64,000 nucleotides of DNA. It comes from Ornithinimicrobium faecis (lineage in GTDB: Bacteria > Actinomycetota > Actinomycetes > Actinomycetales > Dermatophilaceae). Of this stretch, positions 8,963-18,299 are shown one piece after another. The translations under genes were made by a program, and so were the position numbers. The notes under the pieces are model-generated. The model was not told the DNA's origin and searched no databases. It saw only the letters and a program-made list of their open reading frames with translations. The stretch lies in the NCBI RefSeq assembly GCF_023923225.1, contig NZ_CP099489.1, positions 2,790,001-2,854,000 of the forward strand, in the 5' to 3' direction. How positions within the stretch are numbered: the first letter of the stretch is position 1; each line of letters starts with the position of its first letter.

Positions 8963-10297
8963 ATGTCCTCCCGTGGCGGCACCCGACTGCACACCCGTGC
9001 CCTGGCTCTGGCCGTGGCTCCCCTCCTGCTGCTGAGTGCGTGCGGCGGCGGTGACGAGTCGGGGCTGGAGCCACCCCCGCTGGACGCCGCAGAGAGCACG
9101 GCCACGGGCAGCGAAACCGGCGCCGAGACCGACCAGCCGACAGGGCAGGTTGCTCCCCCCGACGGTTGGGAGGCTGGCGGGGACGAGGACGACCCGAGCG
9201 GCTCACCCACGCAGGACGCTGGCGGCGAGCAGACCGAGGAACCCACCACCGAGGAGGCCTCCGAGCCCAAGGAGGTCACGATCGGCGCGGCCGGCGACCT
9301 GCTCTCCCACGCCCCCGTGATCGCCAACGCCCAGGCCAACGCGGGTGGGCAGGGCTATGACTTCTCCCCGATGTTCGCCGACGTCAAGGATCTGCTCACC
9401 GACAACGACCTCACCGTCTGCCACATGGAGACACCGCTGTCGCCGGACAACACCGACATCACCGTGCCGCGGGTGCTGGTCTTCAACACTCCCCACGAGC
9501 TCGCGGACGCCGTGGCCGATGCTGGTTATGACGGGTGCGACTTCGCCTCCAACCACACCTGGGACCAGGGGCTGAGCGGGCTGGCCGACACCCAGCAGGT
9601 GATCGAGGACGCCGGGCTGCAGTATGCCGGGCCGGTCGGCGACGAGGCCGACGCCGGGCACTATGCGAGCTATCAGGTCAATGACGTGGACGTCGCGCAG
9701 CTGGCCTACACCTACACGATCTATAACTCAGGCCAGCCGACGACCGACATCCCGCCCGAGGCGCCCTGGCTGGGTGAGTCGCTCTGGCCCGTCATCGGCG
9801 CCGAGGGCATCATCGAGGATGCGGAGGCAGCCAAGGCGGACGGTGCCGACTTCGTCGTGGTGAGCATGCACTGGGGCAACGAATACTGGACCGACCCCAC
9901 GGACCAGCAGCGCGAGATCGCCGCCGAACTGCTCGAGTCCGACGCTGTCGACCTGATCCTCGGCACGCACGTCCACGTGATCCAGCCGTGCGAGAAGATC
10001 AACGGCAAGTACGTCATCTATGGCCTGGGCAACTTCTTGTCCAACCAGTCACCCGACACCACCGCGGGCAAGTTGCGAGCGGAGACCCAGGAGGGCATGT
10101 TCGCCCGCTTCCACCTGGCCAAGGACGAGAACGGCAAGGTCACCTCCCAGATGGACTTCCAGCCAACGCGGGTGCAAATCGACAACCACGTGATCCGGTT
10201 GGCGACCCCGGACCAGAACGCCGAGACCTATCACCGGGTCGTGGAGACGATGGACCGCCTCGGCGAGGACGCCTGCGACGCCGAGCCGCTGAGCTGA
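8963..10297 (+). CDS. CapA-family (PGA_cap) lipoprotein
   Basis: A 444-residue exported lipoprotein: signal peptide with lipobox LLSAC (Cys27), then a Gly/Asp/Glu/Thr-rich linker to about residue 105. The remainder is the CapA metallophosphatase-like domain found in poly-gamma-glutamate capsule proteins: GAAGDLLSH at its start, CHMETPLSP, FASNHTWDQGLSGL, MHWGNEYW and LGTHVHVIQPCEK, with YGLGNFLSNQ close to the end. In Bacillus, CapA acts with CapBC in polyglutamate synthesis, but no such partners are present, so a solitary role at the envelope is more likely. The stop codon is part of a four-unit GCTGA tandem (10288-10307). Confidence 0.88.
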   Translation: MSSRGGTRLHTRALALAVAPLLLLSACGGGDESGLEPPPLDAAESTATGSETGAETDQPTGQVAPPDGWEAGGDEDDPSGSPTQDAGGEQTEEPTTEEASEPKEVTIGAAGDLLSHAPVIANAQANAGGQGYDFSPMFADVKDLLTDNDLTVCHMETPLSPDNTDITVPRVLVFNTPHELADAVADAGYDGCDFASNHTWDQGLSGLADTQQVIEDAGLQYAGPVGDEADAGHYASYQVNDVDVAQLAYTYTIYNSGQPTTDIPPEAPWLGESLWPVIGAEGIIEDAEAAKADGADFVVVSMHWGNEYWTDPTDQQREIAAELLESDAVDLILGTHVHVIQPCEKINGKYVIYGLGNFLSNQSPDTTAGKLRAETQEGMFARFHLAKDENGKVTSQMDFQPTRVQIDNHVIRLATPDQNAETYHRVVETMDRLGEDACDAEPLS

Positions 10298-10316
10298 GCT
10301 GAGCTGAGGGACGACG

Positions 10317-10377
10317 CCAACTGCGCGCATCCTTCACGCGACATGCCGATCGGGCCGTGAAGGATCCATGCAGTTGG
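10317..10377. repeat. Dispersed inverted-repeat element, copy 1
   Basis: Outer arms CCAACTGC (10317-10324) and GCAGTTGG (10370-10377), inner arms ATCCTTCACG and CGTGAAGGAT, and a 17-base centre holding CCGATCGG. The same architecture recurs at 45410-45468 and 61056-61114. This copy lies between the convergent 3' ends of the CapA-like and choice-of-anchor genes and could also act as a two-way terminator. Function unknown. Confidence 0.85.
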
Positions 10378-10476
10378 TCGGGTGAGTGGGCTGACGGTGG
10401 TGACCTGAGTGCCCCATCACGCGCCGGTGCCCGCCCACGACAAGCGTGAGCGGGCACCGACTGGACGACACCTGCG

Positions 10477-13107
10477 TCAGGGCAGGAACTGCTCCAGCGA
10501 GTCCAGGACGTCCTCGGCCACTGCGACCGGACCACCGAGCACGAGCACGCGGGTCGGGCTCAGCCGCTCCAGCGACTCGGCGGTGACCTCGGTGAGCTTG
10601 TCGGCGCGGGTGAGCAGGATCGGCACCTCGCGGGAGCCGGCCACGGCAGCACCGGTCAGCGCGTCCGGATAGTCGGCGCCACTGGCAACGAACGACAGGT
10701 CAACCGGCCCCTCGAAGCGCTCGGCCAGCAACCCGGCCGTCTCGTAGCGGTCACCGCCACCCACACGCGTGACCTCGGCACCCGTCGCCTCGTCGACCAG
10801 GTCCGCGACGTCCTCAGAGATCGCGATCGGGCCGCCGAGCAGCACGACCTCGGTCGGCTCCAGCGCGGCCAGTGCCGTCGCGGTGGCCTCCGGCAGGTGG
10901 TCCGGTCGGGTCAGCAGGACCGGTGCCTCCTCGATCGCCGCGGCGGCGCTGCCGACGAGGGCGTCGGGATAGGTCACGCCACTGGCGAGGTAGACCCGCT
11001 CGGTGTCGGAACCGTATTCACCGGCGATCGCGGCTGCGGTCTCGTAGCGGTTCTGGCCCTCGTGGCGCACGGTCTCGGCGCCGAGCTCAGCGATGTCCTC
11101 CTCGACCCCGGGCAGCACGGCACCGGGCCCGCCGACGATCACGACGTTCTCCGGAGCCAACCGCTCCAGCTCGGCGCGGGTCGCCGAGGAGAGGGCAGTC
11201 GGGCGGGTCAGCAGCACGGGAGCGTCCTGCAGTCCGGCTCGGGCCGCCGCGACGAGCGCGTCGGGGTAGGCCTGGCCGGTCGTCACGAAGACGGTGTCGC
11301 TCGAGGCGCTCGGGAACTGCTGCGACAGCTGGACGGCCGTCTCGTAGCGGTCGTCACCGGCGACGCGGTCGACACCGCCCAGCTCAACGTCGAACACCGA
11401 GGTGCTGCCGGAGACCTCGTTGGCCACAATCACCAACGGGGCACCCGTGGGGCTGTCCTCGGCCGCGACGAACTCAACGCCCTCGGCACCCAGGTCACCC
11501 ATGCCCTCGACCCACTCGCCGTCAACCTCGACGTCCCAGTTGCGGTTGTTGACGTAGTCGACGTAGCGCACGTTGGCCGGGTCGGTCACGTCGAAGGTCA
11601 TCACGCCGCCGATGCGCTCCAGGCCCACGAAGGCGAAGCTGTGCGAGCCGACCTGACCGATCGTGACGTATTCGGGCTCGGGGCCCTTGTCGTCGGACCG
11701 GTTGTCGAACGACGGGGTCTCGTCGTTGGTGGCGTTAAACGCCTCCTCCGGCAGCTCGCCGGCCTCAATCAGGTCGACGATGGCCTGCTCGATCATGCCC
11801 GCGGAGTCGAAGACGACCTCGCCATCGGTTGACAGGATGCTGAAGCTGCGCGCGCCAAAGACCTCGATCTGCTCGAAGCAGTCCGCGCCCTCGCGCAGGC
11901 CGGAGCCGATGGAGGCGTTGAGGCGACCGAGGTTGGCCTCCTCCTTGAGCTGGGCCACGCCCTCAGCGCCGCCGAAGGCGTCCTCGCACAGCGGATAGGC
12001 GTCATCCGCGATGCGCACCGACTCGACGTAGTCGCCCCACTCGCGGGCGTCGCCCTCGTTGGCGGTGACGATCAGCTGCTCGTCACCGGCGGTGTAGGTG
12101 TCGATGCCGTCGGGCATGGCCAGGCCGAAGACCGGGGCGTTGCGCAGGTTGATCGCGCCCTCGCCGTCCTCACCGTCCCGGTTGGAGGTGTCCAGGACGT
12201 TGCCCTCGGCACTCCAGTCCTTCAGCGCGATGGACCACAGGTCGGTGACCTCGGCGGTCTCCAGGTCGATGGTGGCGATCGCGTTGGCCTCCTGCAGCGA
12301 GACATAGGCGAAGGCGCTGTCGTCACTGATCGCCGAGAACTCCGGCTCGAGGTTGCGGGCCACCCGCCCGGCGGGCTCGTGGCCCTCGGGGACCTCGACG
12401 TCCGGGCCGAAGACCCGGACACCGTCGGGCAGGTCGGTGTCCTCGTCGTATGCCGTGAAGCGGGCCGTGCGGACATCGTCCTGGGACACCTCGGCCGGGT
12501 CCGCGACGTCGATCACGGAGACCGTGCCCTCAGGGTCGGAACTGAAGTCATCGGCCGGCTCGCCCTCGTTGGCCACGACAACCTTGGTGCCGTCAGGGGT
12601 CACGGTGATGGCGTCCGGCAGTGAGCCGACCTGGACGCCGCCGAGAGCCTCGCCAGCGGTGGAGTAGAACAGCGCCCAACCGGGGTCAACCTTGTTGGGG
12701 GCCTCGACCGCCACGGCGATCCAGTCGCCGTGGACCTTCACCGAGTTGACGGTGGCACCCTCGGGGAGGACGGTGCCGTCGGACAGCTCCGCCCCCGCCG
12801 TGGAGAGGGTCTCGACGTAGGTCGGGTTGCTGGGGTCCGACCCGTCCAGGATGTCGATGGCGCCCTTCTGGGCGTTGACCACGAAGATCCGCTGAGTCGC
12901 CGGATCGAAGGAGGTGATCTCCGCCGCCGACTCGTCAAACTGTTCGGTCTCGTGCACGCCGGCGAGCGTCAGAGAGAGCCGCGGGTCAACGGCCGCGGGG
13001 GTGCTGTCAGAGGGATCGTCACCTGGGCTGGCGAGGGCTGCCGGCATCATGCCGATGCTGAGAGCAGCCGCCGCCAGGAGGCTCACGGATCGAGATGGTG
13101 TGTTCAT
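10477..13107 (-). CDS. Secreted choice-of-anchor I protein with three cell-wall-binding (CWB2) repeats
   Basis: An 876-residue exported protein. A signal peptide (cleavage near ALASPG, about residue 27) is followed by a long beta-propeller-like domain of the choice-of-anchor I type, with phrases such as AEITSFDPATQRIFVVNAQ and VGSHSFAFVGLERIGGVM. From about residue 580 there are three PF04122-type repeats, each containing R-(V/Y)-x-G-x-(D/N)-R-Y-E-T-A and later YPDAL and PVLLTR, ending in V-V-I-V-G-G-P-like strands. CWB2 modules bind wall polymers without covalent attachment. The N-domain family includes putative extracellular phosphoesterase-like proteins, but the activity here is unknown. 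The gene is alone on its strand and is preceded by 11-base direct repeats. Confidence 0.88.
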   Translation of the reverse strand: MNTPSRSVSLLAAAALSIGMMPAALASPGDDPSDSTPAAVDPRLSLTLAGVHETEQFDESAAEITSFDPATQRIFVVNAQKGAIDILDGSDPSNPTYVETLSTAGAELSDGTVLPEGATVNSVKVHGDWIAVAVEAPNKVDPGWALFYSTAGEALGGVQVGSLPDAITVTPDGTKVVVANEGEPADDFSSDPEGTVSVIDVADPAEVSQDDVRTARFTAYDEDTDLPDGVRVFGPDVEVPEGHEPAGRVARNLEPEFSAISDDSAFAYVSLQEANAIATIDLETAEVTDLWSIALKDWSAEGNVLDTSNRDGEDGEGAINLRNAPVFGLAMPDGIDTYTAGDEQLIVTANEGDAREWGDYVESVRIADDAYPLCEDAFGGAEGVAQLKEEANLGRLNASIGSGLREGADCFEQIEVFGARSFSILSTDGEVVFDSAGMIEQAIVDLIEAGELPEEAFNATNDETPSFDNRSDDKGPEPEYVTIGQVGSHSFAFVGLERIGGVMTFDVTDPANVRYVDYVNNRNWDVEVDGEWVEGMGDLGAEGVEFVAAEDSPTGAPLVIVANEVSGSTSVFDVELGGVDRVAGDDRYETAVQLSQQFPSASSDTVFVTTGQAYPDALVAAARAGLQDAPVLLTRPTALSSATRAELERLAPENVVIVGGPGAVLPGVEEDIAELGAETVRHEGQNRYETAAAIAGEYGSDTERVYLASGVTYPDALVGSAAAAIEEAPVLLTRPDHLPEATATALAALEPTEVVLLGGPIAISEDVADLVDEATGAEVTRVGGGDRYETAGLLAERFEGPVDLSFVASGADYPDALTGAAVAGSREVPILLTRADKLTEVTAESLERLSPTRVLVLGGPVAVAEDVLDSLEQFLP

Positions 13108-13140
13108 GACCAGATCTCAGTCGTGCCGGGTGACTGCTCT

Positions 13141-13168
13141 GTGGCCCTGACGTGGCCCTGACGTGGCC
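13141..13168. repeat. 11-base direct repeats upstream of the wall-binding protein gene
   Basis: GTGGCCCTGAC occurs twice head to tail (13141-13151, 13152-13162), followed by a third partial unit GTGGCC. The spacing equals one helical turn and the array is 34-61 bases upstream of the start codon of the minus-strand gene, so it could be a regulator site. No regulator is known from the window. Confidence 0.6.
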
Positions 13169-13205
13169 GCCGGGTGTCCGTTGGTGAACGGCCGGTTGCC
13201 GCGGG

Positions 13206-13991
13206 TCAGCCGGTGAACTGGGCGTAGGTGTCGTAGCCGATCTTGAGGATGAAAGCCACCAGCAGCACGACGAACACACTCCGGACAAAGCCGCTCCCGC
13301 GGGCCACCGCTGTGCGTGCCCCGAGATAGGCACCGAGCATGTTGCACACGCCCATCAGCAGGCCGACCTTCCACATCACCGCGCCCATCGGGATGAACAC
13401 GGCCAGGGCGGCCACGTTGGTCGCCCAGTTGGCGATCTTGGCCTTGGCGCTGGCCTGCAGGAAGCCATAGCCGAGCAGTCCCACCAGGGCAAAGACAAAG
13501 AACGACCCGGTGCCGGGGCCGAGCGCCCCGTCATAGACCCCGACGCCCAACCCGATCAGGGCGGCGACCACCAAGTGGGAGCGCCCGGAGAACCGCAGCG
13601 CCGAGATCTGGCCCATGCTGGGCTTGGCGAGCGTGTAGATCCCCACCCCCACCAGGACGACCAGGATGATCGGGTTGAAGGCCGACTTGGGGATCATGCT
13701 GGCGATCAGCGCGCCGCCCAGCGCGCCGAGGAAGGCGAAGCCGGCGAGCGGCAGGGCGGTCGAGAGGTCGGGGCGCACCCGGCGGAAATAGGTGATCGAG
13801 CTGACGGTCGTGCCGCAGATCGAGCCGAGCTTGTTGGTGGCCAGGATCTGCACCGGTGTGGCACCGGGAAAGCCGAGCAGCAGGGCCGGCAACTGGATCA
13901 GCCCGCCCCCGCCCACGACCGCGTCGATCCAGCCGGCGGCCAACGCGGCCAGGCCCATCAGGACATAGAGCCAGATGGAGGGGTCATCCAC
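13206..13991 (-). CDS. TSUP (TauE/SafE) family membrane transporter
   Basis: A 261-residue integral membrane protein with about eight hydrophobic segments. The N-terminal GWIDAVVGGGGLIQLPALLL and the second half motif GVYDGALGPGTGSFFVF are the paired Gly-rich signatures of TSUP permeases, which export or import sulfite, sulfoacetate and other small anions. GTG 13991 is chosen because it overlaps the preceding HAD gene by 8 bases and starts just ahead of the first membrane helix; a longer reading frame continues upstream, but that sequence is antisense-like and Arg/Ser-rich. The transported anion is unknown. Confidence 0.88.
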   Translation of the reverse strand: MDDPSIWLYVLMGLAALAAGWIDAVVGGGGLIQLPALLLGFPGATPVQILATNKLGSICGTTVSSITYFRRVRPDLSTALPLAGFAFLGALGGALIASMIPKSAFNPIILVVLVGVGIYTLAKPSMGQISALRFSGRSHLVVAALIGLGVGVYDGALGPGTGSFFVFALVGLLGYGFLQASAKAKIANWATNVAALAVFIPMGAVMWKVGLLMGVCNMLGAYLGARTAVARGSGFVRSVFVVLLVAFILKIGYDTYAQFTG

Positions 13992-14721
13992 CGGCGTGTC
14001 CGGAGTTCCAGCCAGCAACGATGCCCGCGATCTCCGCGAGCGAGTGGGCCACGGCGTCCGGGGTGGCGTCGACCTCGACCCGTTGCTCGGTCGGGATGTC
14101 ACTGTGCGGCACCAGGATCGCGCGCATGCCGACCTGCTGGGGTCCGTGGACGTCCTCAAACAGGCGGTCCCCGACATAGACGCAGTCGCGTGGCTCGGTG
14201 TCCACGGCGGCCGCCGCGGCGAGGAAGGCCTCCGGGTGCGGCTTGGTCCACGGGATCTCGCTGCTGTAGACGTCACCGTCGATCAGGTCCAACACCCCGT
14301 CCCGCTCAAAGATCCCGCGGTGGTGGTCACGCGACCAGAGCGTGTTGGACAGCACACCGACGGCCATCCCGCTCGCCCGCAGCCCCTCCCAGAGTGGACG
14401 GACCAGCGGGTCGGTGTGGGTGTGCGGCTCCCAGAACCGGTCATAGGCGCTGCGTGCCCGCCCGTATGCCGAGTGCTGGCTGCCGTAGCCCAGCTCGGCC
14501 AGGATCTCCTCCACCCGGGCGCTGCGGTGCTCGGTGCGGGCCTGCTGCCAGGCCAGGCCCTCGGCCTCGAGGATCCGGGCAGCCAGGTCGGCCACGTCGT
14601 CCCCGGTGGTCGCGACCTCGCTGGCGAAGCCGTGCCACTGCGCGACGTGGTCAATCTGGTGCCAGGGCGTGAGCGTGCCGCCCCAGTCGAACAGGACGGC
14701 ACGCACCCGCCCACGGCTCAT
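13984..14721 (-). CDS. HAD-superfamily hydrolase (phosphatase-like)
   Basis: A 245-residue soluble enzyme. HAD motif I is AVLFDWGGTLTPW, with the nucleophile Asp but Gly at the usual second Asp position, as in one common HAD branch. Motif II is the Ser in GVLSNTLWS, motif III the Lys in IPWTKPHPEAF, motif IV GDRLFEDVHG. The cap inserted between motifs I and II makes it a subfamily I (haloacid dehalogenase/phosphoglycolate phosphatase) member. Substrate unknown. It lies 27 bases downstream of proS and overlaps the TSUP gene, suggesting a proS-HAD-TSUP transcript. Confidence 0.87.
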   Translation of the reverse strand: MSRGRVRAVLFDWGGTLTPWHQIDHVAQWHGFASEVATTGDDVADLAARILEAEGLAWQQARTEHRSARVEEILAELGYGSQHSAYGRARSAYDRFWEPHTHTDPLVRPLWEGLRASGMAVGVLSNTLWSRDHHRGIFERDGVLDLIDGDVYSSEIPWTKPHPEAFLAAAAAVDTEPRDCVYVGDRLFEDVHGPQQVGMRAILVPHSDIPTEQRVEVDATPDAVAHSLAEIAGIVAGWNSGHAGG

Positions 14722-14748
14722 CAGGGCGCTCCCATCAGAGCACTCCCA

Positions 14749-16527
14749 TCAGGCCCCGGCGCCGGGGCGCACCTCGGCGACGATCTCACCGGCGGCGTCG
14801 GCCACGGCAACCTCGCGCCGCTCGCCGGTGCGACGGTCCTTGATCTCGATGGTGCCCTGCTCCAGGCCCCTGCCGATCACGACGATGGTCGGGACACCGA
14901 TCAGCTCGGCGTCCTTGAACTTCACGCCCGGAGAGACCTTGAAGCGGTCGTCATAGAGCACCGTCAGGCCCTGGGACTCCAGCTCGGCGACCAGGCCGTC
15001 GGCGTGCTCGAAGACCGCGGGGTCCTTGCCGGTGGCGACCACGTGCACGTCGGCGGGGCTGATCTCGCGGGGCCAGCACAGGCCTATCTCGTCCAGGGTG
15101 TCCTCGGCGACGGCGGCGACGGCGCGGCTGACGCCGACGCCGTAGGAGCCCATCGTCACCGTGGTGAGCTTGCCGTTCTGGTCGAGGACAGACAGACCCA
15201 GCGCCTCGGCATACTTCCTGCCGAGCTGGAAGACGTGGCCCATCTCGATGCCACGTGCCAGCGTCAGGGTGCCGTTGCCGTCCGGGCTCGCGTCGCCCTC
15301 ACGGATGTCTGCCGCGTGGATGACACCGTCCGCGGTGAAGTCACGGCCGTGCACCAGGTTGAACACGTGCTTGCCGTGCTCGTCGGCACCGGTGATCCAG
15401 GCGCTGCCCTCGCCGATGGAGGCGTCGAGCAGATAACGAATGCCCGAGGCACGCTCCTCGCCCAGCACGCCCGGGCCGATATAGCCCTTGGCCAGGGCGG
15501 GGTGTGCGGCAAAGTCCTTGTCCTCGAATGCGCCGGGCTCGGCCGGGGACACCTGGGCCTCCAGACGCTTGGCGTCGACCTCGCGGTCCCCGGGCACGCC
15601 GATGGCCAGCGGCTCGCGGGTGCCGTCGGGGTGGGTGAGCATGACCAGCACGTTCTTGAGGGTGTCGGCCGCGGTCCACTCCCGGCCGTCCTCGCGCGGG
15701 TGACTCGCGTTGGCTGCGGCCACGAGCGTCTCGATGGTCGGGGTGTCGGGGGTGTCGTGGACCTGGGCCGCGGGGACCCCTGAGGCATCCACCGGCGCGG
15801 GCGTGGGCACGTGCACGGCCTCGACGTTGGCGGCGTAGTCACCGGTGGTGCTGCGCACGAAGGTGTCCTCGCCGTGCGGGCTGACCGCGAGGAACTCCTC
15901 GCTGGCCGAGCCGCCCATGGCGCCCGAGTCGGCGTGCACGATGACGTAGTCGAAACCGAGGCGGTCGAAGATCTTGACGTAGGCCTCACGGTGGCGCTGG
16001 TAGGCCGCCTCGAGACCCGCGTCGTCGACGTCGAAGGAGTAGGAGTCCTTCATGATGAACTCACGCCCGCGCAGCAGCCCGGCGCGCGGACGCGCCTCGT
16101 CGCGATACTTGGTCTGGATCTGATAGAGGCTGACCGGCAGGTCCTTGTAGGAGCTGAACAGGTCCTTGACCGTGAGGGTGAACATCTCCTCGTGCGTGGG
16201 GCCGAGCAGCATGTCAACGCCCTTGCGGTCCTGCAGCCGGAACAGGTTGGGGCCGTACTCGGTCCACCGGTTCGTGGCCTCATAGGGCTCGCGGGGCAGC
16301 AGCGCGGGGAAGCTCAACTCCTGGGCGCCGATGGCGTCCATCTCCTCGCGCACGATGGTCTCGACATTGCGCAGCACCCGCAGGCCCAGCGGCAGCCACG
16401 AATAGATGCCCGGGGCCGCGCGGCGGATGTAGCCCGCCCGGACCAGCAGCTTGTGGCTCGGCAGCTCAGCGTCCGCCGGGTCCTCGCGCAGGGTCCGCAG
16501 GAACAGGGTCGACATCCGCAGTGCCAC
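14749..16527 (-). CDS. proS: Prolyl-tRNA synthetase
   Basis: ProRS charges tRNA-Pro with proline. The 592-residue protein is the bacterial type with an editing domain inserted in the class II catalytic core. Visible are motif 1 region around [15 protein letters not shown], motif 2 with [19 protein letters not shown], the insertion from about residue 220 to 390, motif 3 [13 protein letters not shown] near 450 and the anticodon-binding domain at the C-terminus. GTG 16527 is used because AAGGAG sits five bases upstream; ATG 16515 is an alternative. It is a member of the conserved ispG-GNAT-proS-rimP block, here separated from GNAT by the liv genes. Confidence 0.97.
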   Translation of the reverse strand: MALRMSTLFLRTLREDPADAELPSHKLLVRAGYIRRAAPGIYSWLPLGLRVLRNVETIVREEMDAIGAQELSFPALLPREPYEATNRWTEYGPNLFRLQDRKGVDMLLGPTHEEMFTLTVKDLFSSYKDLPVSLYQIQTKYRDEARPRAGLLRGREFIMKDSYSFDVDDAGLEAAYQRHREAYVKIFDRLGFDYVIVHADSGAMGGSASEEFLAVSPHGEDTFVRSTTGDYAANVEAVHVPTPAPVDASGVPAAQVHDTPDTPTIETLVAAANASHPREDGREWTAADTLKNVLVMLTHPDGTREPLAIGVPGDREVDAKRLEAQVSPAEPGAFEDKDFAAHPALAKGYIGPGVLGEERASGIRYLLDASIGEGSAWITGADEHGKHVFNLVHGRDFTADGVIHAADIREGDASPDGNGTLTLARGIEMGHVFQLGRKYAEALGLSVLDQNGKLTTVTMGSYGVGVSRAVAAVAEDTLDEIGLCWPREISPADVHVVATGKDPAVFEHADGLVAELESQGLTVLYDDRFKVSPGVKFKDAELIGVPTIVVIGRGLEQGTIEIKDRRTGERREVAVADAAGEIVAEVRPGAGA

Positions 16528-16568
16528 GTGGGCTCCTTCATCTTGACGATATGCATCGTGGAGGTATG

Positions 16569-16591
16569 CCGACCGCCGGCTGGGCGGTCGG
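16569..16591 (-). promoter_or_regulatory. Strong hairpin in the proS leader
   Basis: CCGACCGCC, loop GGCTG, GGCGGTCGG: nine perfect base pairs, about 40 bases upstream of the proS start. On the minus strand a TATCCT box with a TTCAGG hexamer 18 bases further upstream precedes it, so the hairpin would be in the mRNA leader if that promoter is used. It shows none of the conserved T-box parts I could look for. Confidence 0.4.
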
Positions 16592-16650
16592 GGTCACCGA
16601 CCGAGGATATCCGCTGGGCGGCGGGCTCCTGAACCGGTTTGCCCGTGGCC

Positions 16651-16656
16651 TAACCT
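16651..16656 (+). promoter_or_regulatory. -10 box for leaderless esterase mRNA
   Basis: TAACCT, six bases before GTG 16663. There is no separate ribosome binding site, consistent with a leaderless transcript. Confidence 0.5.
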
Positions 16657-16662
16657 GCCGGG

Positions 16663-17604
16663 GTGAGTGCAACTCCCGGGCCGGGCGCCCTGCGCCGCTA
16701 TCCGCGGCGCCGCAGGGTGGTCGGCGACCTGCGGTTCTGGCGCGACGTGCCGCTCCCCGGTCTGGACCGCCGCAGTGACCTCTACGTCTGGTTGCCGCCG
16801 GGCTATGACCGCAACTCCTCGCGGCGCTATCCGGTGATCTATCTGCACGACGGGGCCAACCTGTTTGACCGCAAGACCGCGTTCATTGGCGTCACCTGGT
16901 CGGCCGACCGTGCTCTGATGTCGCTGCACGAGAAGGGCATTGACGTCATCGCGGTGGGTGTCCCCTGCTCCCCCGACCGCCGGATCGAGGAATACTCCCC
17001 CTATCACCAGGTCGGCATCGGTGGCGGGAACGCGGACGCCTATGTCGCCTTCCTGACCGAGCGTCTCAAGCCGTGGGTCGACGCGGCGCTGCGCACCCGC
17101 CCCGAGCGCGAGCACACCCTGACCGCCGGCTCCTCGATGGGCGCGGTGGTGAGCATGCACGCCTGGGTGCGACGGCCGGATGTCTTCGGTGGTGTCGGCG
17201 CCTTCTCCCCGGCCCTCTGGGTGCCCGGTGAACCGCACCTGCGCGACATCGAGGCCGCCCTGCACGCGCCCCACGCCCCGACCAGGTTCTATGTTGACGT
17301 GGGCGGGCACGAGGAGCCGGACAACCCGAGCGCGCAGGCTGCCTATGTGCAGGACAGCGAGCGGGTGGTTGGTGCGCTGCGAGCCGCGCGGGCGCCGGTG
17401 CGCTATGTCTATGACTCCGCGGCCTTCCACACCGAGTCGGCGTGGGCGGAGCGGCTCCCCTCGGCGCTGGCCTGGCTGCTGAGCGGGTATGCCGTGCAGC
17501 GGCCGGGTGCGCAGGCCCGGGGCGAGCGTGGGCTGGGTGCGGGGCTGCGACGCCTCACGGGGAGCCTGCAACGGCTCTCGCGCCGGGGTCAGATGCCGAG
17601 GTAG
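16663..17604 (+). CDS. Esterase of the alpha/beta-hydrolase fold (PF00756 type)
   Basis: A 313-residue hydrolase without a signal peptide. YPVIYLHDGANLFD provides the oxyanion region, GSSMG contains nucleophile Ser158, and VDVGGHEEPDN and FHTESAW supply candidate Asp/Glu and His of the triad. The family includes S-formylglutathione hydrolase-like, mycolyltransferase-like and Fes-type siderophore esterases; the sequence does not decide among these. Its last 16 bases overlap the 3' end of the convergent livF gene. Confidence 0.87.
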   Translation: MSATPGPGALRRYPRRRRVVGDLRFWRDVPLPGLDRRSDLYVWLPPGYDRNSSRRYPVIYLHDGANLFDRKTAFIGVTWSADRALMSLHEKGIDVIAVGVPCSPDRRIEEYSPYHQVGIGGGNADAYVAFLTERLKPWVDAALRTRPEREHTLTAGSSMGAVVSMHAWVRRPDVFGGVGAFSPALWVPGEPHLRDIEAALHAPHAPTRFYVDVGGHEEPDNPSAQAAYVQDSERVVGALRAARAPVRYVYDSAAFHTESAWAERLPSALAWLLSGYAVQRPGAQARGERGLGAGLRRLTGSLQRLSRRGQMPR

Positions 17605-18299
17605 GCCTGGATCACGCGGTCGTCGGCCAGCAGGTCGGCGGCTGGACCCTGGTGGGCGATCTCACCGCTCGACAGGACATAGCCGTGATCAGCGGCCCGC
17701 AGCGCACGCCGGGCGTTCTGCTCGATCAGGACGACGGTGGTGCCGGAGGCACGGATCTCCTCGATGGTCGAGAAGACCTCGTCGACGATCTTGGGCGCGA
17801 GCCCCATCGACGGCTCGTCGAGCAGGATCAGGCGCGGACGGGCCACGAGGGCCCGGCCGATGGCGAGCATCTGCTGCTCACCCCCAGAGAGTGCACCAGC
17901 GGGCAGGTCCCGGCGCTCGGCCAGCACCGGGAACCGCTCGTAGACCTCGCCGATCGCTGCGGCGTCGTTGGTGTGCCAGCCACCGAGCTGGAGGTTCTCG
18001 TGGATGGTGAGCGTGCCCAGGATCTGTCGCCCCTCCGGGACCTGCACCAGGCCCTCACCGACGAGTTTGTGGGCCGGCACCTTGGTGATGTTGCGACCCT
18101 CGAAGGTGATGGTGCCCGAGCGGGGTCGAACGATGCCGGATACGGCGTTGATGATCGAGGACTTGCCGGCACCATTGGCACCGACCAGCGTGATCAGTGA
18201 GCCCGGCGCGGCCTCGAACGAGACGCCGCGCACCGCCTCGACGCGGCCATAGGTCACGACCAGGTCGGTGACCTTGAGGATCGGCTCGACCATGCTCAT
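17589..18299 (-). CDS. livF: Branched-chain-amino-acid-type ABC transporter ATP-binding protein
   Basis: A 236-residue ATPase. Walker A is GANGAGKSS, the signature LSGGEQQML, and Walker B LILLDEPSMGL, the last being characteristic of LivF. It energises uptake through the LivH/LivM-type permease at the inner membrane. The start codon overlaps the livMG stop by four bases (ATGA). It is the last gene of a livK-livH-livMG-livF series on the minus strand. The ligand may be a branched-chain amino acid, but this transporter class also imports amides, urea and organic acids. Confidence 0.93.
   Translation of the reverse strand: MSMVEPILKVTDLVVTYGRVEAVRGVSFEAAPGSLITLVGANGAGKSSIINAVSGIVRPRSGTITFEGRNITKVPAHKLVGEGLVQVPEGRQILGTLTIHENLQLGGWHTNDAAAIGEVYERFPVLAERRDLPAGALSGGEQQMLAIGRALVARPRLILLDEPSMGLAPKIVDEVFSTIEEIRASGTTVVLIEQNARRALRAADHGYVLSSGEIAHQGPAADLLADDRVIQAYLGI

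Noticed and set aside
13992..14276. N-terminal extension of the TSUP protein
   Set aside because: Arg/Ser/Thr-rich antisense-like residues that overlap the HAD gene; the membrane domain begins just after GTG 13991.
13975..15783. 602-residue plus-strand open frame opposite proS and the HAD gene
   Set aside because: Antisense shadow; the minus-strand frames encode clear ProRS and HAD motifs.
16569..16591. T-box riboswitch before proS
   Set aside because: A single hairpin without T-box stem I or the conserved TGGNACCGCG box was seen.
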